A DNA stretch of 10,870 nt from Burkholderiales bacterium (GCA_029266935.1 JAQSVY010000020.1:1-10870), one strand, 5' to 3'; numbered from the stretch's first letter, positions 1 to 7,565 are shown. Made by a program: numbers and translations. Notes: generated by a model not told the origin, from the sequence alone.

Positions 1-9
1 TTCTTTCTG

Positions 10-94
10 TGGTGCGAAGGGAGGGACTCGAACCCTCATGCCTTGCGGCGTCAGATCCTAAGTCTGGTGCGTCTGCCAATTCCGCCACCTTCGC
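10..94 (-). tRNA. leuW: tRNA-Leu, anticodon UAG
   Basis: This is a class II tRNA read on the minus strand, 85 bases including an encoded CCA tail. The acceptor stem GCGAAGG pairs perfectly with CCTTCGC, followed by discriminator A. The D-arm begins TGGCGGAATTGGCAGACGC, typical of tRNA-Leu, and the T-arm GAGGG-TTCGAGT-CCCTC is canonical. A long variable arm (GCCGCAAGGC region) marks it as Leu/Ser/Tyr class. The anticodon loop CTTAGGA places UAG opposite bases 58-60, so it reads CUA and probably other CUN codons. The outermost anticodon-stem pair is C-A (bases 67 and 51) rather than Watson-Crick. It lies head to head with hpnC. The symbol follows the E. coli tRNA-Leu(UAG) gene. Confidence 0.96.
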
Positions 95-119
95 AAAAAA
101 CGGATTTAAAAAACAACGT

Positions 120-125
120 ATTATA
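120..125 (-). promoter_or_regulatory. Probable -10 box of the tRNA-Leu promoter
   Basis: Reading the minus strand, a consensus TATAAT preceded by GG sits 25 bases upstream of the tRNA 5' end. Transcription would start near base 113, giving a leader of roughly 20 bases for RNase P to remove. I see no good -35 hexamer at the usual distance. The same bases read TATTAT/TTATAC on the plus strand, so a -10 for the hpnCDE operon could overlap here. Positions 95-156 hold nothing else that I recognise. Confidence 0.5.
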
Positions 126-156
126 CCTTCGCTGCCTCTTTCGGATTTTTGTCCCG

Positions 157-960
157 ATGTCGGTCGGCCACTACGAAAACTTCCCGGTCGCGTCGCTGCT
201 TCTGCCGCCCAAGCTACGCGAACCGGTGGCGGTGATCTACCGCTTCGCGCGCACCGCCGACGACTTGGCCGACGAGGGCGACGCCCCTCGGCACACCCGG
301 TTGGCGAGCCTCGATTCCTACAAGGAAAGGATCCGTTCGATCGCCGCGGGCCACACGCCGCAGGATCCCCTGTTCCGCGACGTCGCGCGCATCATCCGCG
401 AGCATACCCTTCCGCCTCAGCTATTTGCCGACCTGCTGGACGCGTTCACCCAGGACGTGACGAAGCAGCGCTACGCGGACTATGCGGAGGTGCTCGACTA
501 CTGCCGCCGGTCCGCCAACCCTGTCGGCCGGCTGCTGCTGCACCTGTTCAAACGAACGACTGACTCAGAGCTCACTCGGTCCGACGCGATCTGCTCGGCG
601 CTGCAGCTCGTCAATTTCTGGCAGGACGTGGACATCGATTACGCCAAAGGCCGCGTCTACCTGCCGCAAGACGAGATGGCCGCCCACGGCGTCGGCGAGC
701 GCCACCTCGCGGAAAGGATCTGCGATCGAGCCTGGCAGGCGCTGATGAAGTATGAAACAGAGAGAGCCAAGCATCTTCTTCTCAGCGGCGCGCCCCTCGG
801 ACGCGCCCTGCCCGGCCGCGTAGGCCTGGAGATCCGCGCCACGGTGCAAGGGGGGCTGCGCATCCTCGAGAAGATCGAGCGCGCGGGCTACGACGTCTTC
901 CGCCGCCGCCCGGTGCTGCGCATGCTCGACTGGCCTTTGATGCTCGTCAGGGCCGTATGA
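157..960 (+). CDS. hpnC: Hydroxysqualene synthase HpnC
   Basis: HpnC, 267 residues, belongs to the squalene/phytoene synthase fold family. In the HpnCDE route it converts presqualene diphosphate made by HpnD into hydroxysqualene, in the cytoplasm at the membrane. Both Mg-diphosphate binding motifs are visible: DDLAD at residues 35-39 inside YRFARTADDLADE, and QDVDID at 156-161, followed by GRVYLP at 165-170. NPVGRLLLHLF at 121-131 matches the helix that family members carry before the second motif. I chose the ATG at 157 because the protein then starts MSVGHYENFPVASLLLP, as HpnC proteins do; the open frame continues upstream to base 43, but that extension lies in the tRNA. No clear Shine-Dalgarno sequence precedes the start. 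The stop overlaps the hpnD start (ATGA). The assignment to HpnC rather than HpnD rests on gene order and the N-terminus. Confidence 0.93.
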   Translation: MSVGHYENFPVASLLLPPKLREPVAVIYRFARTADDLADEGDAPRHTRLASLDSYKERIRSIAAGHTPQDPLFRDVARIIREHTLPPQLFADLLDAFTQDVTKQRYADYAEVLDYCRRSANPVGRLLLHLFKRTTDSELTRSDAICSALQLVNFWQDVDIDYAKGRVYLPQDEMAAHGVGERHLAERICDRAWQALMKYETERAKHLLLSGAPLGRALPGRVGLEIRATVQGGLRILEKIERAGYDVFRRRPVLRMLDWPLMLVRAV

Positions 961-1790
961 CCCCCGACGAGTACTGCCAGCAGAAGGCGGCGGCGAGTGG
1001 CTCGAGCTTCTACTACTCGTTTCTTTTCCTGCCGCCGGAGCGGCGCCGCGCGATCACGGCGCTCTATGCGTTCTGCCGCGAGGTCGACGACGCGGTCGAC
1101 GAGGCCAGCGAACCGCAACGCGCCGCGGTCAAGCTGGCGTGGTGGCGCGCGGAGGTCGCGAATCTCTTTGCCGGATCACCCCAGCACCCGGTGACCAAGG
1201 CGCTTCTGCCCTTCATCGAGAAGTACCGCATTTCCGAGGACAACCTGGGTGAGATCATCGACGGCATGGAAATGGATCTCACGCAGACGCGCTACCTCGA
1301 CTGGCCGGGGCTCGAGCGCTACTGCTACCGCGTGGCCGGCGTCGTGGGCGTCCTCGCCGTCGGCATCTTCGGCTACAGGGACGCCCGCACGCTTGAGTAC
1401 GCGAAAGCGCTCGGCACCGCCTTCCAGCTCACCAACATCATCCGCGACGTGGGCGAGGACGCGCGCAAGAACCGCATCTACCTGCCGATGGAGGACCTGA
1501 AGGCGCACGACGTCCCGGCCGCCGACATCCTGCAGTCGCGCCAGACCGACGCGTTCGGCCGCCTGATGCGCTTCGAGGCCGCGCGCGCGAAGCAGCACTA
1601 TGCGCAGGCGATGCAGGCGCTCCCCGCCGCCGACCGCCGGGCGCAGCGCCCGGGCCTGATCATGGCGGCGATCTACCGCGCGCTGCTCGACGAAATCGAG
1701 CGCGACGGCTTCCGCGTGCTCACTCAGCGAACGTCCCTGACGCCGCTGCGCAAGCTGTTCATCGCATGGAAGACCTGGCTCGCCGCATGA
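957..1790 (+). CDS. hpnD: Presqualene diphosphate synthase HpnD
   Basis: HpnD, 277 residues, is a squalene/phytoene synthase family enzyme that condenses two farnesyl diphosphates head to head into presqualene diphosphate, the first step of the HpnCDE route. The N-terminus (MTPDEYCQQKAAASGSSFYY) is typical. The first aspartate-rich motif is DDAVDE at residues 44-49, in LYAFCREVDDAVDE. The second is DVGED at 164-168, within QLTNIIRDVGEDARKNRIYLP. The conserved YCYRVAGVVG stretch is at 122-131. The length agrees with the family. Its start overlaps the hpnC stop by four bases (ATGA), with a weak AGGG four bases upstream, and its stop overlaps the preferred hpnE start in the same way. Inside the gene, bases 1637-1653 form a 17-base GC-only-arm inverted repeat, which I take as a coding accident. 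Confidence 0.94.
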   Translation: MTPDEYCQQKAAASGSSFYYSFLFLPPERRRAITALYAFCREVDDAVDEASEPQRAAVKLAWWRAEVANLFAGSPQHPVTKALLPFIEKYRISEDNLGEIIDGMEMDLTQTRYLDWPGLERYCYRVAGVVGVLAVGIFGYRDARTLEYAKALGTAFQLTNIIRDVGEDARKNRIYLPMEDLKAHDVPAADILQSRQTDAFGRLMRFEAARAKQHYAQAMQALPAADRRAQRPGLIMAAIYRALLDEIERDGFRVLTQRTSLTPLRKLFIAWKTWLAA

Positions 1791-3076
1791 GCGGGTCGGG
1801 CCCGGGTCGCCGCGTAGCCATCGTCGGCGCAGGCTATGCCGGCATGGCGGCGGCGGTGACGCTCGCGCAGCGCGGCGTGCCGGTCACTGTCTTCGAAGCC
1901 GGCCCCGTGCCGGGCGGCCGTGCGCGCCGCGTGCTCTCGCAGGGCACCGAGCTCGACAACGGCCAGCACATCCTGGTCGGCGCCTATGCCGTGCTGTTCG
2001 GCCTGATGCGCACCGTCGGCGTGCCCGGGAGCGCGGTGCTGCGCCTGCCGCTCGAGATCCACTACCCCGGCAAGTTCCGGTTGCGCGCGCTGTGGCTGCC
2101 GATGCCGCTCGGGCTGGCGCTCGGCATGCTCGCCGCGCGCGGCGTGCCCCTGACTGAGCGCATTCGCGCTTTGCAGTTCTTGAAGAAGCTACGGAAAAAT
2201 CGGTTCACCCTGGAGGAGGACATTTCGGTGGACCGGCTGCTCGAGCAGCACGGCCAGGACGGCGCCATCGGCCACTACCTTTGGCGGCCGCTATGCGTTT
2301 CCGCGCTCAACACGCCGAGCGCTATCGCTTCGGCGAATCTGTTCTTGAGAATATTGAAAGATACTCTTGCCGGCGGGCCCGATGCCGCGGAGCTTCTTCT
2401 GCCGCGCGTGGATCTTTCGCGCCTTTTCCCGGAGCCCGCCGCCGAATTCGTGAGGCGCCGCGGCGGCGAGATCCACTTCAAGGAGACGGTGCGCCACCTT
2501 GGTGTCCTCAAAGGCACATTTGACGCGGTCATCGTCGCCGTCGGCCCGCACCAGCTGAAATCCTTGCTCCCGGAGATCGCGGCCGACTACACCTACCAGC
2601 CCATTTACACCTGCTACCTGCAGTATCCCGAGACGGTGAAACTACGCTTCCCCATGCTCGGCCTTGCCGACGGGCTCGTGCAATGGGTGTTCGACCGCGG
2701 CGCGCTGCTCGGCGAGCGCGGCCGCCTCGCGTGCGTAATCAGCGCGCAGGGCGACCACCAGCAGCTGACGCACGAGGAGCTCGCGGTGCGCTGCCATCAG
2801 GAGCTGGGGCAGGTCCTGGACCTTCCCGCCCCGGCCTGGACCCGCGTCATCGCCGAGAAGCGGGCGACGATTACGTCGGTAGTTGCGGCGAGGAAGATTC
2901 CGACGGAACTCGACGGCGTGCTACTCGCCGGCGACTATACGGACCCGAACTATCCGCCAACCCTGGAGGCAGCAGTACGTAGCGGCGTACGCGCAGCCGA
3001 GCTCGCGCTGACTCTGGAAGCCAATCCCCGCAGCCCGAACATCGGCGGCGCGATCGCACGGCAAATCGGGGTCTGA
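1787..3076 (+). CDS. hpnE: Hydroxysqualene dehydroxylase HpnE
   Basis: HpnE, 429 residues, is an FAD-dependent amine-oxidase/phytoene-desaturase type protein. It reductively removes the hydroxyl of hydroxysqualene to give squalene, the last step of this route. The dinucleotide-binding fold is at the N-terminus: VAIVGAGYAG at residues 10-19 and the ribose-binding Glu37 in VTVFEAG, followed by PGGRARR. The second FAD-contact segment, LLAGDYTDPNYPPTLEAAVRSG, starts near residue 379. I chose the ATG at 1787, which gives an ATGA overlap with hpnD like the junction before it; an ATG at 1766 would add seven residues and cannot be excluded. The last residues, QIGV plus the stop codon, are encoded by a palindromic repeat at 3063-3085, so the native C-terminus may have been replaced there. 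No hpnF (squalene-hopene cyclase) lies in the window. Confidence 0.93.
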   Translation: MSGSGPGRRVAIVGAGYAGMAAAVTLAQRGVPVTVFEAGPVPGGRARRVLSQGTELDNGQHILVGAYAVLFGLMRTVGVPGSAVLRLPLEIHYPGKFRLRALWLPMPLGLALGMLAARGVPLTERIRALQFLKKLRKNRFTLEEDISVDRLLEQHGQDGAIGHYLWRPLCVSALNTPSAIASANLFLRILKDTLAGGPDAAELLLPRVDLSRLFPEPAAEFVRRRGGEIHFKETVRHLGVLKGTFDAVIVAVGPHQLKSLLPEIAADYTYQPIYTCYLQYPETVKLRFPMLGLADGLVQWVFDRGALLGERGRLACVISAQGDHQQLTHEELAVRCHQELGQVLDLPAPAWTRVIAEKRATITSVVAARKIPTELDGVLLAGDYTDPNYPPTLEAAVRSGVRAAELALTLEANPRSPNIGGAIARQIGV

Positions 3077-3085
3077 CCCCGATTT
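3063..3085. repeat. 23-base palindrome (GGGGTC-T-GACCCC core) between convergent hpnE and radA
   Basis: The arms AAATCGGGGTC (3063-3073) and GACCCCGATTT (3075-3085) are perfect reverse complements around a single T. As RNA this gives a 10-base-pair stem with a CTG loop. It contains the hpnE stop codon and ends next to the radA stop codon (3086-3088). On either strand only three T residues end the stem and no longer U-tract follows, so it is at best an imperfect bidirectional terminator. From memory, the GGGGTC(A/T)GACCCC core recurs as a dispersed REP-like element in betaproteobacterial genomes, so this may be a mobile extragenic repeat. No second copy is visible in the window. Confidence 0.75.
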
Positions 3086-4420
3086 CTACAGATTGCGCAG
3101 GAGCTGGACCGCCTGGTCGACGCGCTCTACCGCGACGATCTCCAGGCCAGCGATCTTTCCCTTGGGAAGGTTTGATCTGGGGATCACGGCCTTCTCGAAG
3201 CCGAGCTTCGCCATCTCGCGCAGCCGCTCCTGGCCGCGCGGCGCCGGGCGGACCTCGCCGGCGAGGCCGATCTCGCCGAACACCGCCACCTTCGACGGGA
3301 TGGGCCGGTCGGACAGCGACGAGACGACCGCGAGGCACACCGCGAGGTCGGCGGCGGGCTCGCCGATGCGCACGCCCCCCACCGCATTGACGAACACATC
3401 CTGCTCCCACGTGGCGATGCCGGCGTGGCGGTGCAGGACCGCGAGCAGCAGGGCGAGCCGGTTCGGCTCGAGCCCCACGGATAGGCGGCGGGGATTGGGC
3501 GAGTGCGCCGCGTCGACGAGCGCCTGGACCTCGACCAGCAGCGGCCGCGTGCCTTCCAGGCTCGCCAGCACGCAAGAACCCGAGACCGGCTTGTCATGGG
3601 TCGAAAGAAAGATGCGTGAGGGATTGCTGACGCCCCTGAGGCCCTTCTCGGTCATGGCGAACACGCCGAGCTCGTTCACCGCGCCGAAGCGGTTCTTCAC
3701 CGCGCGCACCAGGCGGAAGCTCGAGTTCGGGTCGCCTTCGAAGTACAGCACCGTATCGACGATGTGCTCGAGCACGCGCGGGCCGGCGATGGCGCCTTCC
3801 TTGGTGACGTGGCCGATGAGGAAGAGCGCGGTGGCGTCGCGCTTCGCCTGGCGGGTAAGCTGCGCCGCGCATTCGCGCACCTGCGCCACCGAGCCGGGGG
3901 CCGACTGCAGCGCCTCGGCCCAGACGGTCTGGATCGAGTCGATCACCGCGACGCGCGGCCGCGCGCCCTCGAGCGCGCCCAGCACGCGCTCGAGCTGTGT
4001 CTCGGCGAGGAGCTGCATGCCCTTCGCGTCAAGCCCGAGCCGCCGCGCGCGCATCGCCACCTGGTCGGCGGATTCCTCGCCGGTGACGTACAGGTTGGCG
4101 TCGGAGATCGACGACAGCGCTTGCAGCAGCAAGGTGGACTTGCCGACGCCAGGGTCGCCGCCGAGCAGCACCACCTGACCCGGCACGAGGCCGCCGCCGA
4201 GGGCGCGGTCGAGCTCTTCCATGCCGGTGGGGATCCGCGCGAGCTCCCTGGGCTGGAGATCGGCCAGGGCGATCGTCGGCGTTTTCATTCTTGATGAATG
4301 ACCCCGTTCCGTGACCGTCTCGCTCAGCGTGCCGGCGGCGCCGCACGACGGGCAGGCACCGAACCACTGCAGCGCGCTCGCGCCGCAGTCGGAGCAGACA
4401 TAGGCGGTCTTGCGCTTCAC
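3086..4420 (-). CDS. radA: DNA repair protein RadA (Sms)
   Basis: RadA, 444 residues, is a RecA-like ATPase with a C-terminal Lon-protease-like domain that drives branch migration of recombination intermediates. The N-terminal zinc finger has Cys9, Cys12, Cys23 and Cys26 (YVCSDCG...ACPSCG). Walker A is GDPGVGKST at residues 88-96, Walker B is VAVIDS at 157-162, and the RadA-specific KNRFG motif is at 242-246. The C-terminal third (SVGLEPNRLALLLAVL onward, then AVFGEIGLAGEVRPAP) is the Lon-like part. I chose GTG at 4420-4418 because translation then begins KRKTAYVCSDCG, four bases after an AGAGG ribosome-binding site within alr, and GTGA overlaps the alr stop. The open frame runs on upstream to 4525, but only as a shadow of alr. 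The length is close to E. coli RadA (460). It ends nine bases from hpnE. Confidence 0.96.
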   Translation of the reverse strand: MKRKTAYVCSDCGASALQWFGACPSCGAAGTLSETVTERGHSSRMKTPTIALADLQPRELARIPTGMEELDRALGGGLVPGQVVLLGGDPGVGKSTLLLQALSSISDANLYVTGEESADQVAMRARRLGLDAKGMQLLAETQLERVLGALEGARPRVAVIDSIQTVWAEALQSAPGSVAQVRECAAQLTRQAKRDATALFLIGHVTKEGAIAGPRVLEHIVDTVLYFEGDPNSSFRLVRAVKNRFGAVNELGVFAMTEKGLRGVSNPSRIFLSTHDKPVSGSCVLASLEGTRPLLVEVQALVDAAHSPNPRRLSVGLEPNRLALLLAVLHRHAGIATWEQDVFVNAVGGVRIGEPAADLAVCLAVVSSLSDRPIPSKVAVFGEIGLAGEVRPAPRGQERLREMAKLGFEKAVIPRSNLPKGKIAGLEIVAVERVDQAVQLLRNL

Positions 4421-5490
4421 GGTGCCTCTTCCACCGGAACGCGGGGCGCCAGCGCGCACAGCAGCTCGTAGCTCAGCGTGCCGGCGGCGGCCCCCACCTC
4501 GTCGGCCGACAGGCCCTCGCCCCACAGCGTTACCGGGGTGCCGACATGGGCCTCGGGAATGTCGCTGATGTCGACGCCGATCATATCCATGGATACGCGA
4601 CCAACGGTGCGGGTGCGCTTGCCGTTGACGAGCACCGGCGTGCCGCTCGGCGCGTGGCGCGGGTAGCCGTCGGCATAACCGCAGGCGACCACGCCCACCG
4701 TCATCTCCTCTGCCGCCTGATACGAGTACCCGTAGCCGACGCGTTCTCCCGGCTGCAGGTGCTGCGTGGCGATGATCTCCGAGCTCAGCGTCATCGCGGG
4801 CTTGAGGCCGAGCGACTCGGCACTGCGGTCCGCGAACGGCGAGCAGCCGTAGAGCATGATGCCCGGGCGCACCCAGTCGCCGCGCGCCTCGGGAAAGCGG
4901 ATCAGCGCCGCGGAGTTGGCGAGCGAGCGCTGCCCCGGCTCGAAGGGCCTGGTGAGCTCGTTGAACCGATCGAGCTGCCCCTTGATGCCGCCTGGGCCGT
5001 CGGCGTCGGCGAAGTGCGTCATCAGCGTCACGTTCCTTACCTGCGGATGCAGCCGCGCCGCGTTGTAGGCCGGGCGCAGGTTGTCGACCATGAAGCCGAG
5101 GCGGTTCATGCCGCTGTTCACCTTGAGGTAGACGTCGATCTCGCCCGAAAGGTCGGCCAGGCGCAGCATCTCCACCTGCTCGGCGTTGTGGATCACCGGC
5201 GTGAGGCGGTACTTGGCGAGCAGCGGCAGGTCGCGCGGCTTGAAGAAGCCCTCGAGCATGAGGACCGGCTTGTCGATGCCGGCGACGCGCAGCCGCGCCG
5301 CTTCCTGGAAGTCGAGCACCGCGTAGCCGTCGGCCCCCTCGAGGGCGCGCGCAGCGCGCTCGACGCCGTGGCCGTAGGCATTCGCCTTGAGCACCGCCCA
5401 GAGCTTCGCCCCGCTCGCGTAGGCTTTGGCGACGAGGAAGTTTTGCGCCAATGCGTCGGCAGAGATCGTCGCGCGGATGGGGCGAGGCAT
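4417..5490 (-). CDS. alr: Alanine racemase
   Basis: Alanine racemase, 357 residues, is a PLP enzyme that interconverts L- and D-alanine to supply D-Ala for peptidoglycan. The N-terminal TIM barrel carries the PLP lysine, Lys35, in VLKANAYGHG. KVNSGMNRLGF at 123-133 contains the Arg (130) that contacts PLP in characterised enzymes. The second catalytic base, Tyr253, is in ERVGYGYSY. RPGIMLYG at 208-215 and the C-terminal beta domain (GRVSMDMIGVD; SYELLCALAPRVP) are typical. Translation begins with MPRPIRATI at the ATG at 5490. No Shine-Dalgarno sequence is evident. It is the first gene of an alr-radA pair joined by a GTGA overlap, and it is divergent from lplT. Whether this is the constitutive (Alr) or catabolic (DadX) type cannot be decided from sequence; there is no dadA nearby, which favours Alr. 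Confidence 0.96.
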   Translation of the reverse strand: MPRPIRATISADALAQNFLVAKAYASGAKLWAVLKANAYGHGVERAARALEGADGYAVLDFQEAARLRVAGIDKPVLMLEGFFKPRDLPLLAKYRLTPVIHNAEQVEMLRLADLSGEIDVYLKVNSGMNRLGFMVDNLRPAYNAARLHPQVRNVTLMTHFADADGPGGIKGQLDRFNELTRPFEPGQRSLANSAALIRFPEARGDWVRPGIMLYGCSPFADRSAESLGLKPAMTLSSEIIATQHLQPGERVGYGYSYQAAEEMTVGVVACGYADGYPRHAPSGTPVLVNGKRTRTVGRVSMDMIGVDISDIPEAHVGTPVTLWGEGLSADEVGAAAGTLSYELLCALAPRVPVEEAP

Positions 5491-5542
5491 CGCGGCTTAT
5501 TGTGCTATAAACCCCGGCCGCGCCTCAAAAAAGCGGAATCGG
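5491..5542. promoter_or_regulatory. Divergent alr / lplT promoter region
   Basis: These 52 bases are all that separate the alr and lplT starts. On the plus strand TGC-TATAAA (5503-5511) is an extended -10 that could drive lplT with a leader of about 25 bases; no -35 is evident. On the minus strand, a TTGAGG (5524-5519) and a CACAAT (5500-5495) 18 bases apart are a weak candidate for alr, and would leave a very short leader. No operator-like dyad stands out. Confidence 0.45.
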
Positions 5543-6847
5543 GTGAAAGCCGGCTTCTACATCATCATGGCGGCGCAGTTCTTCTCGTCGCTCGCCGACA
5601 ATGCGCTGCTCGTCGCCGCGATCGCGCTTCTCATGCAGGCCGACACGCCCTCCTGGCTCACCCCGTTCCTGAAGTTCTTCTTCGTCGTCTGCTACGTCGT
5701 GCTTGCCCCTTACGTCGGCGCCTTCGCCGACCGCCTGCCCAAGGGCAACGTGATGTTCATCGCCAACAGCATCAAGATCGTCGGCTCGGCGATTATGCTC
5801 TTCGGCGCCCACCCGCTCGCCGCCTACGCGGTGGTGGGACTGGGCGCCGCGGCCTATTCGCCGGCGAAGTACGGCATACTCACCGAGTACCTGCCGCACC
5901 AGAAGCTCGTCATCGCCAACGGCTGGATCGAGGGGCTCACCGTCGCCTCGATCATCCTCGGTACCATGCTCGGCGGCATCCTCATCCACGTGCGCGTTTC
6001 CTCCGCCATGCTCGAGCTCGACCTGCCGTTCATCGATACCGGCATCGACACCGGCGCCGAGGCGGCGATCGTACTCATCATCGCCATCTACGCCGTCGCG
6101 GCGCTCTTCAACCTCGAGATCCCGCGCACTGGCGTAGCACTGAAGCCCCTGCCCAATCACCCGCTGGACACGCTGAAGGACTTCTGGCGCTGCGTGGCGC
6201 ACCTGTGGAAGGACCGCCTCGGCCAGATCTCCCTCGCGGTGACGACGCTCTTCTGGGGCGCCGGCGCGACGCTGCATTTCGTCGTCATCGAATGGGCGCG
6301 CGCGGCGCTCGGGTTCGATCTCTCCAAGGCCGCCATGCTGCAGGGGGTCACGGCGCTCGGCATCGCCGTCGGCGCGGTGCTCGCCTCGGTGACGGTGGCG
6401 CTCCACCGCTCGGTGCGGGTGATTCCGCTGGGCATCGTCATGGGCCTCATCGTCATTGCGATGGTCTTCGTCACCCAGGTCTGGCTCGCGGTGGCCCTGA
6501 TGGTGATCATCGGCGGCCTCGCCGGCTTCTTCGTCGTGCCGATGAACGCGCTGCTGCAGCACCGCGGGCACCATCTGGTCGGCGCCGGGCGCTCCATCGC
6601 GGTGCAGAACTTCAACGAGAACGCCTCGATCCTGCTGATGATCGTGCTCTACTCGCTGCTCCTGTACCGCGGGTTCTCCATCTTCTTCGTCATCGTGGTA
6701 TTCGGCCTGTTCGTCGCCGGCACCATGACCGCGGTGCAGTTCTGGCATTGGCGCAACCTGCGCCGCCACGGCGAGGAGGTCGAGCGCCTGCTCGCCTTCG
6801 CGCGCGCCGAGGACCCGCACCCTCCGCGTTATAAGGCGGACTCGTGA
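5543..6847 (+). CDS. lplT: Lysophospholipid transporter LplT (MFS)
   Basis: This is a 434-residue inner-membrane protein of the major facilitator superfamily. LplT flips lysophospholipids, notably lysophosphatidylethanolamine, to the inner leaflet for reacylation. The N-terminal signature MAAQFFSSLADNALLVAAIA (residues 9-28) is characteristic, and the MFS motif A equivalent GAFADRLPKG is at 59-68. The rest is a succession of hydrophobic segments consistent with about 11 or 12 transmembrane helices, with a charged cytoplasmic tail rich in Arg and Glu. I chose GTG at 5543 because it gives VKAGFYIIMAAQF, matching the family start; ATG at 5567 would remove eight residues and is less likely. The Shine-Dalgarno sequence is weak. 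The acyltransferase partner aas, fused or adjacent in many genomes, is not in the window. The gene is slightly longer than E. coli LplT (about 400). Confidence 0.92.
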   Translation: MKAGFYIIMAAQFFSSLADNALLVAAIALLMQADTPSWLTPFLKFFFVVCYVVLAPYVGAFADRLPKGNVMFIANSIKIVGSAIMLFGAHPLAAYAVVGLGAAAYSPAKYGILTEYLPHQKLVIANGWIEGLTVASIILGTMLGGILIHVRVSSAMLELDLPFIDTGIDTGAEAAIVLIIAIYAVAALFNLEIPRTGVALKPLPNHPLDTLKDFWRCVAHLWKDRLGQISLAVTTLFWGAGATLHFVVIEWARAALGFDLSKAAMLQGVTALGIAVGAVLASVTVALHRSVRVIPLGIVMGLIVIAMVFVTQVWLAVALMVIIGGLAGFFVVPMNALLQHRGHHLVGAGRSIAVQNFNENASILLMIVLYSLLLYRGFSIFFVIVVFGLFVAGTMTAVQFWHWRNLRRHGEEVERLLAFARAEDPHPPRYKADS

Positions 6848-6867
6848 CCTGGGCCGCCGGGCACGTC

Positions 6868-6890
6868 CGCGCGGCGGCGTGCGCCGCGTG
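6868..6890. terminator. GC-rich hairpin between convergent lplT and udg
   Basis: The arms CGCGGCG (6870-6876) and CGCCGCG (6882-6888) are perfect complements around a five-base loop, and can be extended by a G-U and a C-G pair to nine pairs. The hairpin fills most of the 43-base gap between the lplT and udg stop codons. There is no U-tract on either side, so intrinsic termination is uncertain. It may instead shield 3' ends or be chance in GC-rich DNA. Confidence 0.35.
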
Positions 6891-7565
6891 CTAACGAAGT
6901 GACGCCATCGTGCTGCGGGCGAGGACCAGGTCTTCCCAGGCCTTGGCCTTGTCGGGAAGGTTGCGCAGCAGATAGGCTGGGTGGTAGGTGACGATGAGCG
7001 GCACGCCGGCGTGGCTGTGCAGGCGACCGCGCAGGCTGGCGATGCTCGCGTCGGTGCTGAGCAGCGTCTGCGCGGCGAAGCGGCCCATGGCGAGGATGAG
7101 TTTTGGCGCGACCAGCTCGATTTGCGCGCGCAGGTGCGGCGAGCACTTCTCGACTTCCTCGGGCTCGGGGTTGCGGTTGCCCGGCGGCCGGCACTTGAGC
7201 ACGTTGGCGATGTACACGTTCGCGCTGCGTTTCAGGTCGATCGCGGCGAGCATGTTGTCCAGAAGCTTGCCGGCCTGGCCGACGAAGGGCTCGCCGAGGC
7301 GGTCTTCCTCGGCGCCCGGCGCCTCGCCGATGAGCATCCATTCGGCCTGCTCGTCGCCAACGCCGAGCACGGTCCGGGTGCGAGACTTGTGCAGGCCGCA
7401 CGCGGTGCATGCGGGTACAGCCTGTTTCAGCTGGATCCAGCCTTTGGCAGCACCGGGTTCTGTGAAGGTCGAGCGCGCCTCGATCGCTCCGACCCCGCCT
7501 TTTCTTCGCAGGCGCCAGATGGGGCCGAGCCCCATCTCGGCGAGGATCTCCTCGCGGCGGCTCAT
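6891..7565 (-). CDS. udg: Uracil-DNA glycosylase, family 4 (iron-sulfur)
   Basis: This 224-residue enzyme removes uracil from DNA, arising from cytosine deamination or dUTP incorporation, starting base excision repair. Motif 1 is GEAPGAEED at residues 80-88; the GEAPG form is that of family 4 rather than family 5 (GLAPG). Motif 3 contains His195-Pro-Ala in [10 protein letters not shown]. Four cysteines fit the 4Fe-4S ligand pattern: Cys53 and Cys56 (CTACGL), Cys125 (KCRPPGNR) and Cys141 (EKCSPHL). The N-terminal stretch [17 protein letters not shown] precedes the catalytic domain and resembles that of other betaproteobacterial members, which databases sometimes label phage-type DNA polymerase. 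The ATG overlaps the rimI stop (ATGA), making it the last gene of tsaB-rimI-udg. The open frame upstream to 7985 is a shadow of rimI. Confidence 0.94.
   Translation of the reverse strand: MSRREEILAEMGLGPIWRLRRKGGVGAIEARSTFTEPGAAKGWIQLKQAVPACTACGLHKSRTRTVLGVGDEQAEWMLIGEAPGAEEDRLGEPFVGQAGKLLDNMLAAIDLKRSANVYIANVLKCRPPGNRNPEPEEVEKCSPHLRAQIELVAPKLILAMGRFAAQTLLSTDASIASLRGRLHSHAGVPLIVTYHPAYLLRNLPDKAKAWEDLVLARSTMASLR

Noticed and set aside
43..156. 38-codon N-terminal extension of hpnC
   Set aside because: It starts within the tRNA gene on the opposite strand and has no similarity to HpnC N-termini.
1637..1653. 17-base inverted repeat CCGGGCGC-A-GCGCCCGG inside hpnD
   Set aside because: Pure GC arms in a GC-rich coding region, with ordinary Arg/Ala/Pro codons; no terminator features.
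3050..3057. GCGATCGC octamer near the hpnE end
   Set aside because: Resembles the cyanobacterial HIP1 word, but a single copy in a GC-rich sequence carries no meaning.
5525..6820. Minus-strand open frame of 431 codons opposite lplT
   Set aside because: The translation is His/Asp/Glu/Arg-rich, the usual antisense image of a GC-rich membrane protein gene.
4546..6834. Plus-strand open frame of 762 codons across alr (antisense) and lplT (another frame)
   Set aside because: It is low-complexity, Arg/Ala-rich translation with no domain, and it overlaps two clear genes. Long spurious frames are expected at this GC content.
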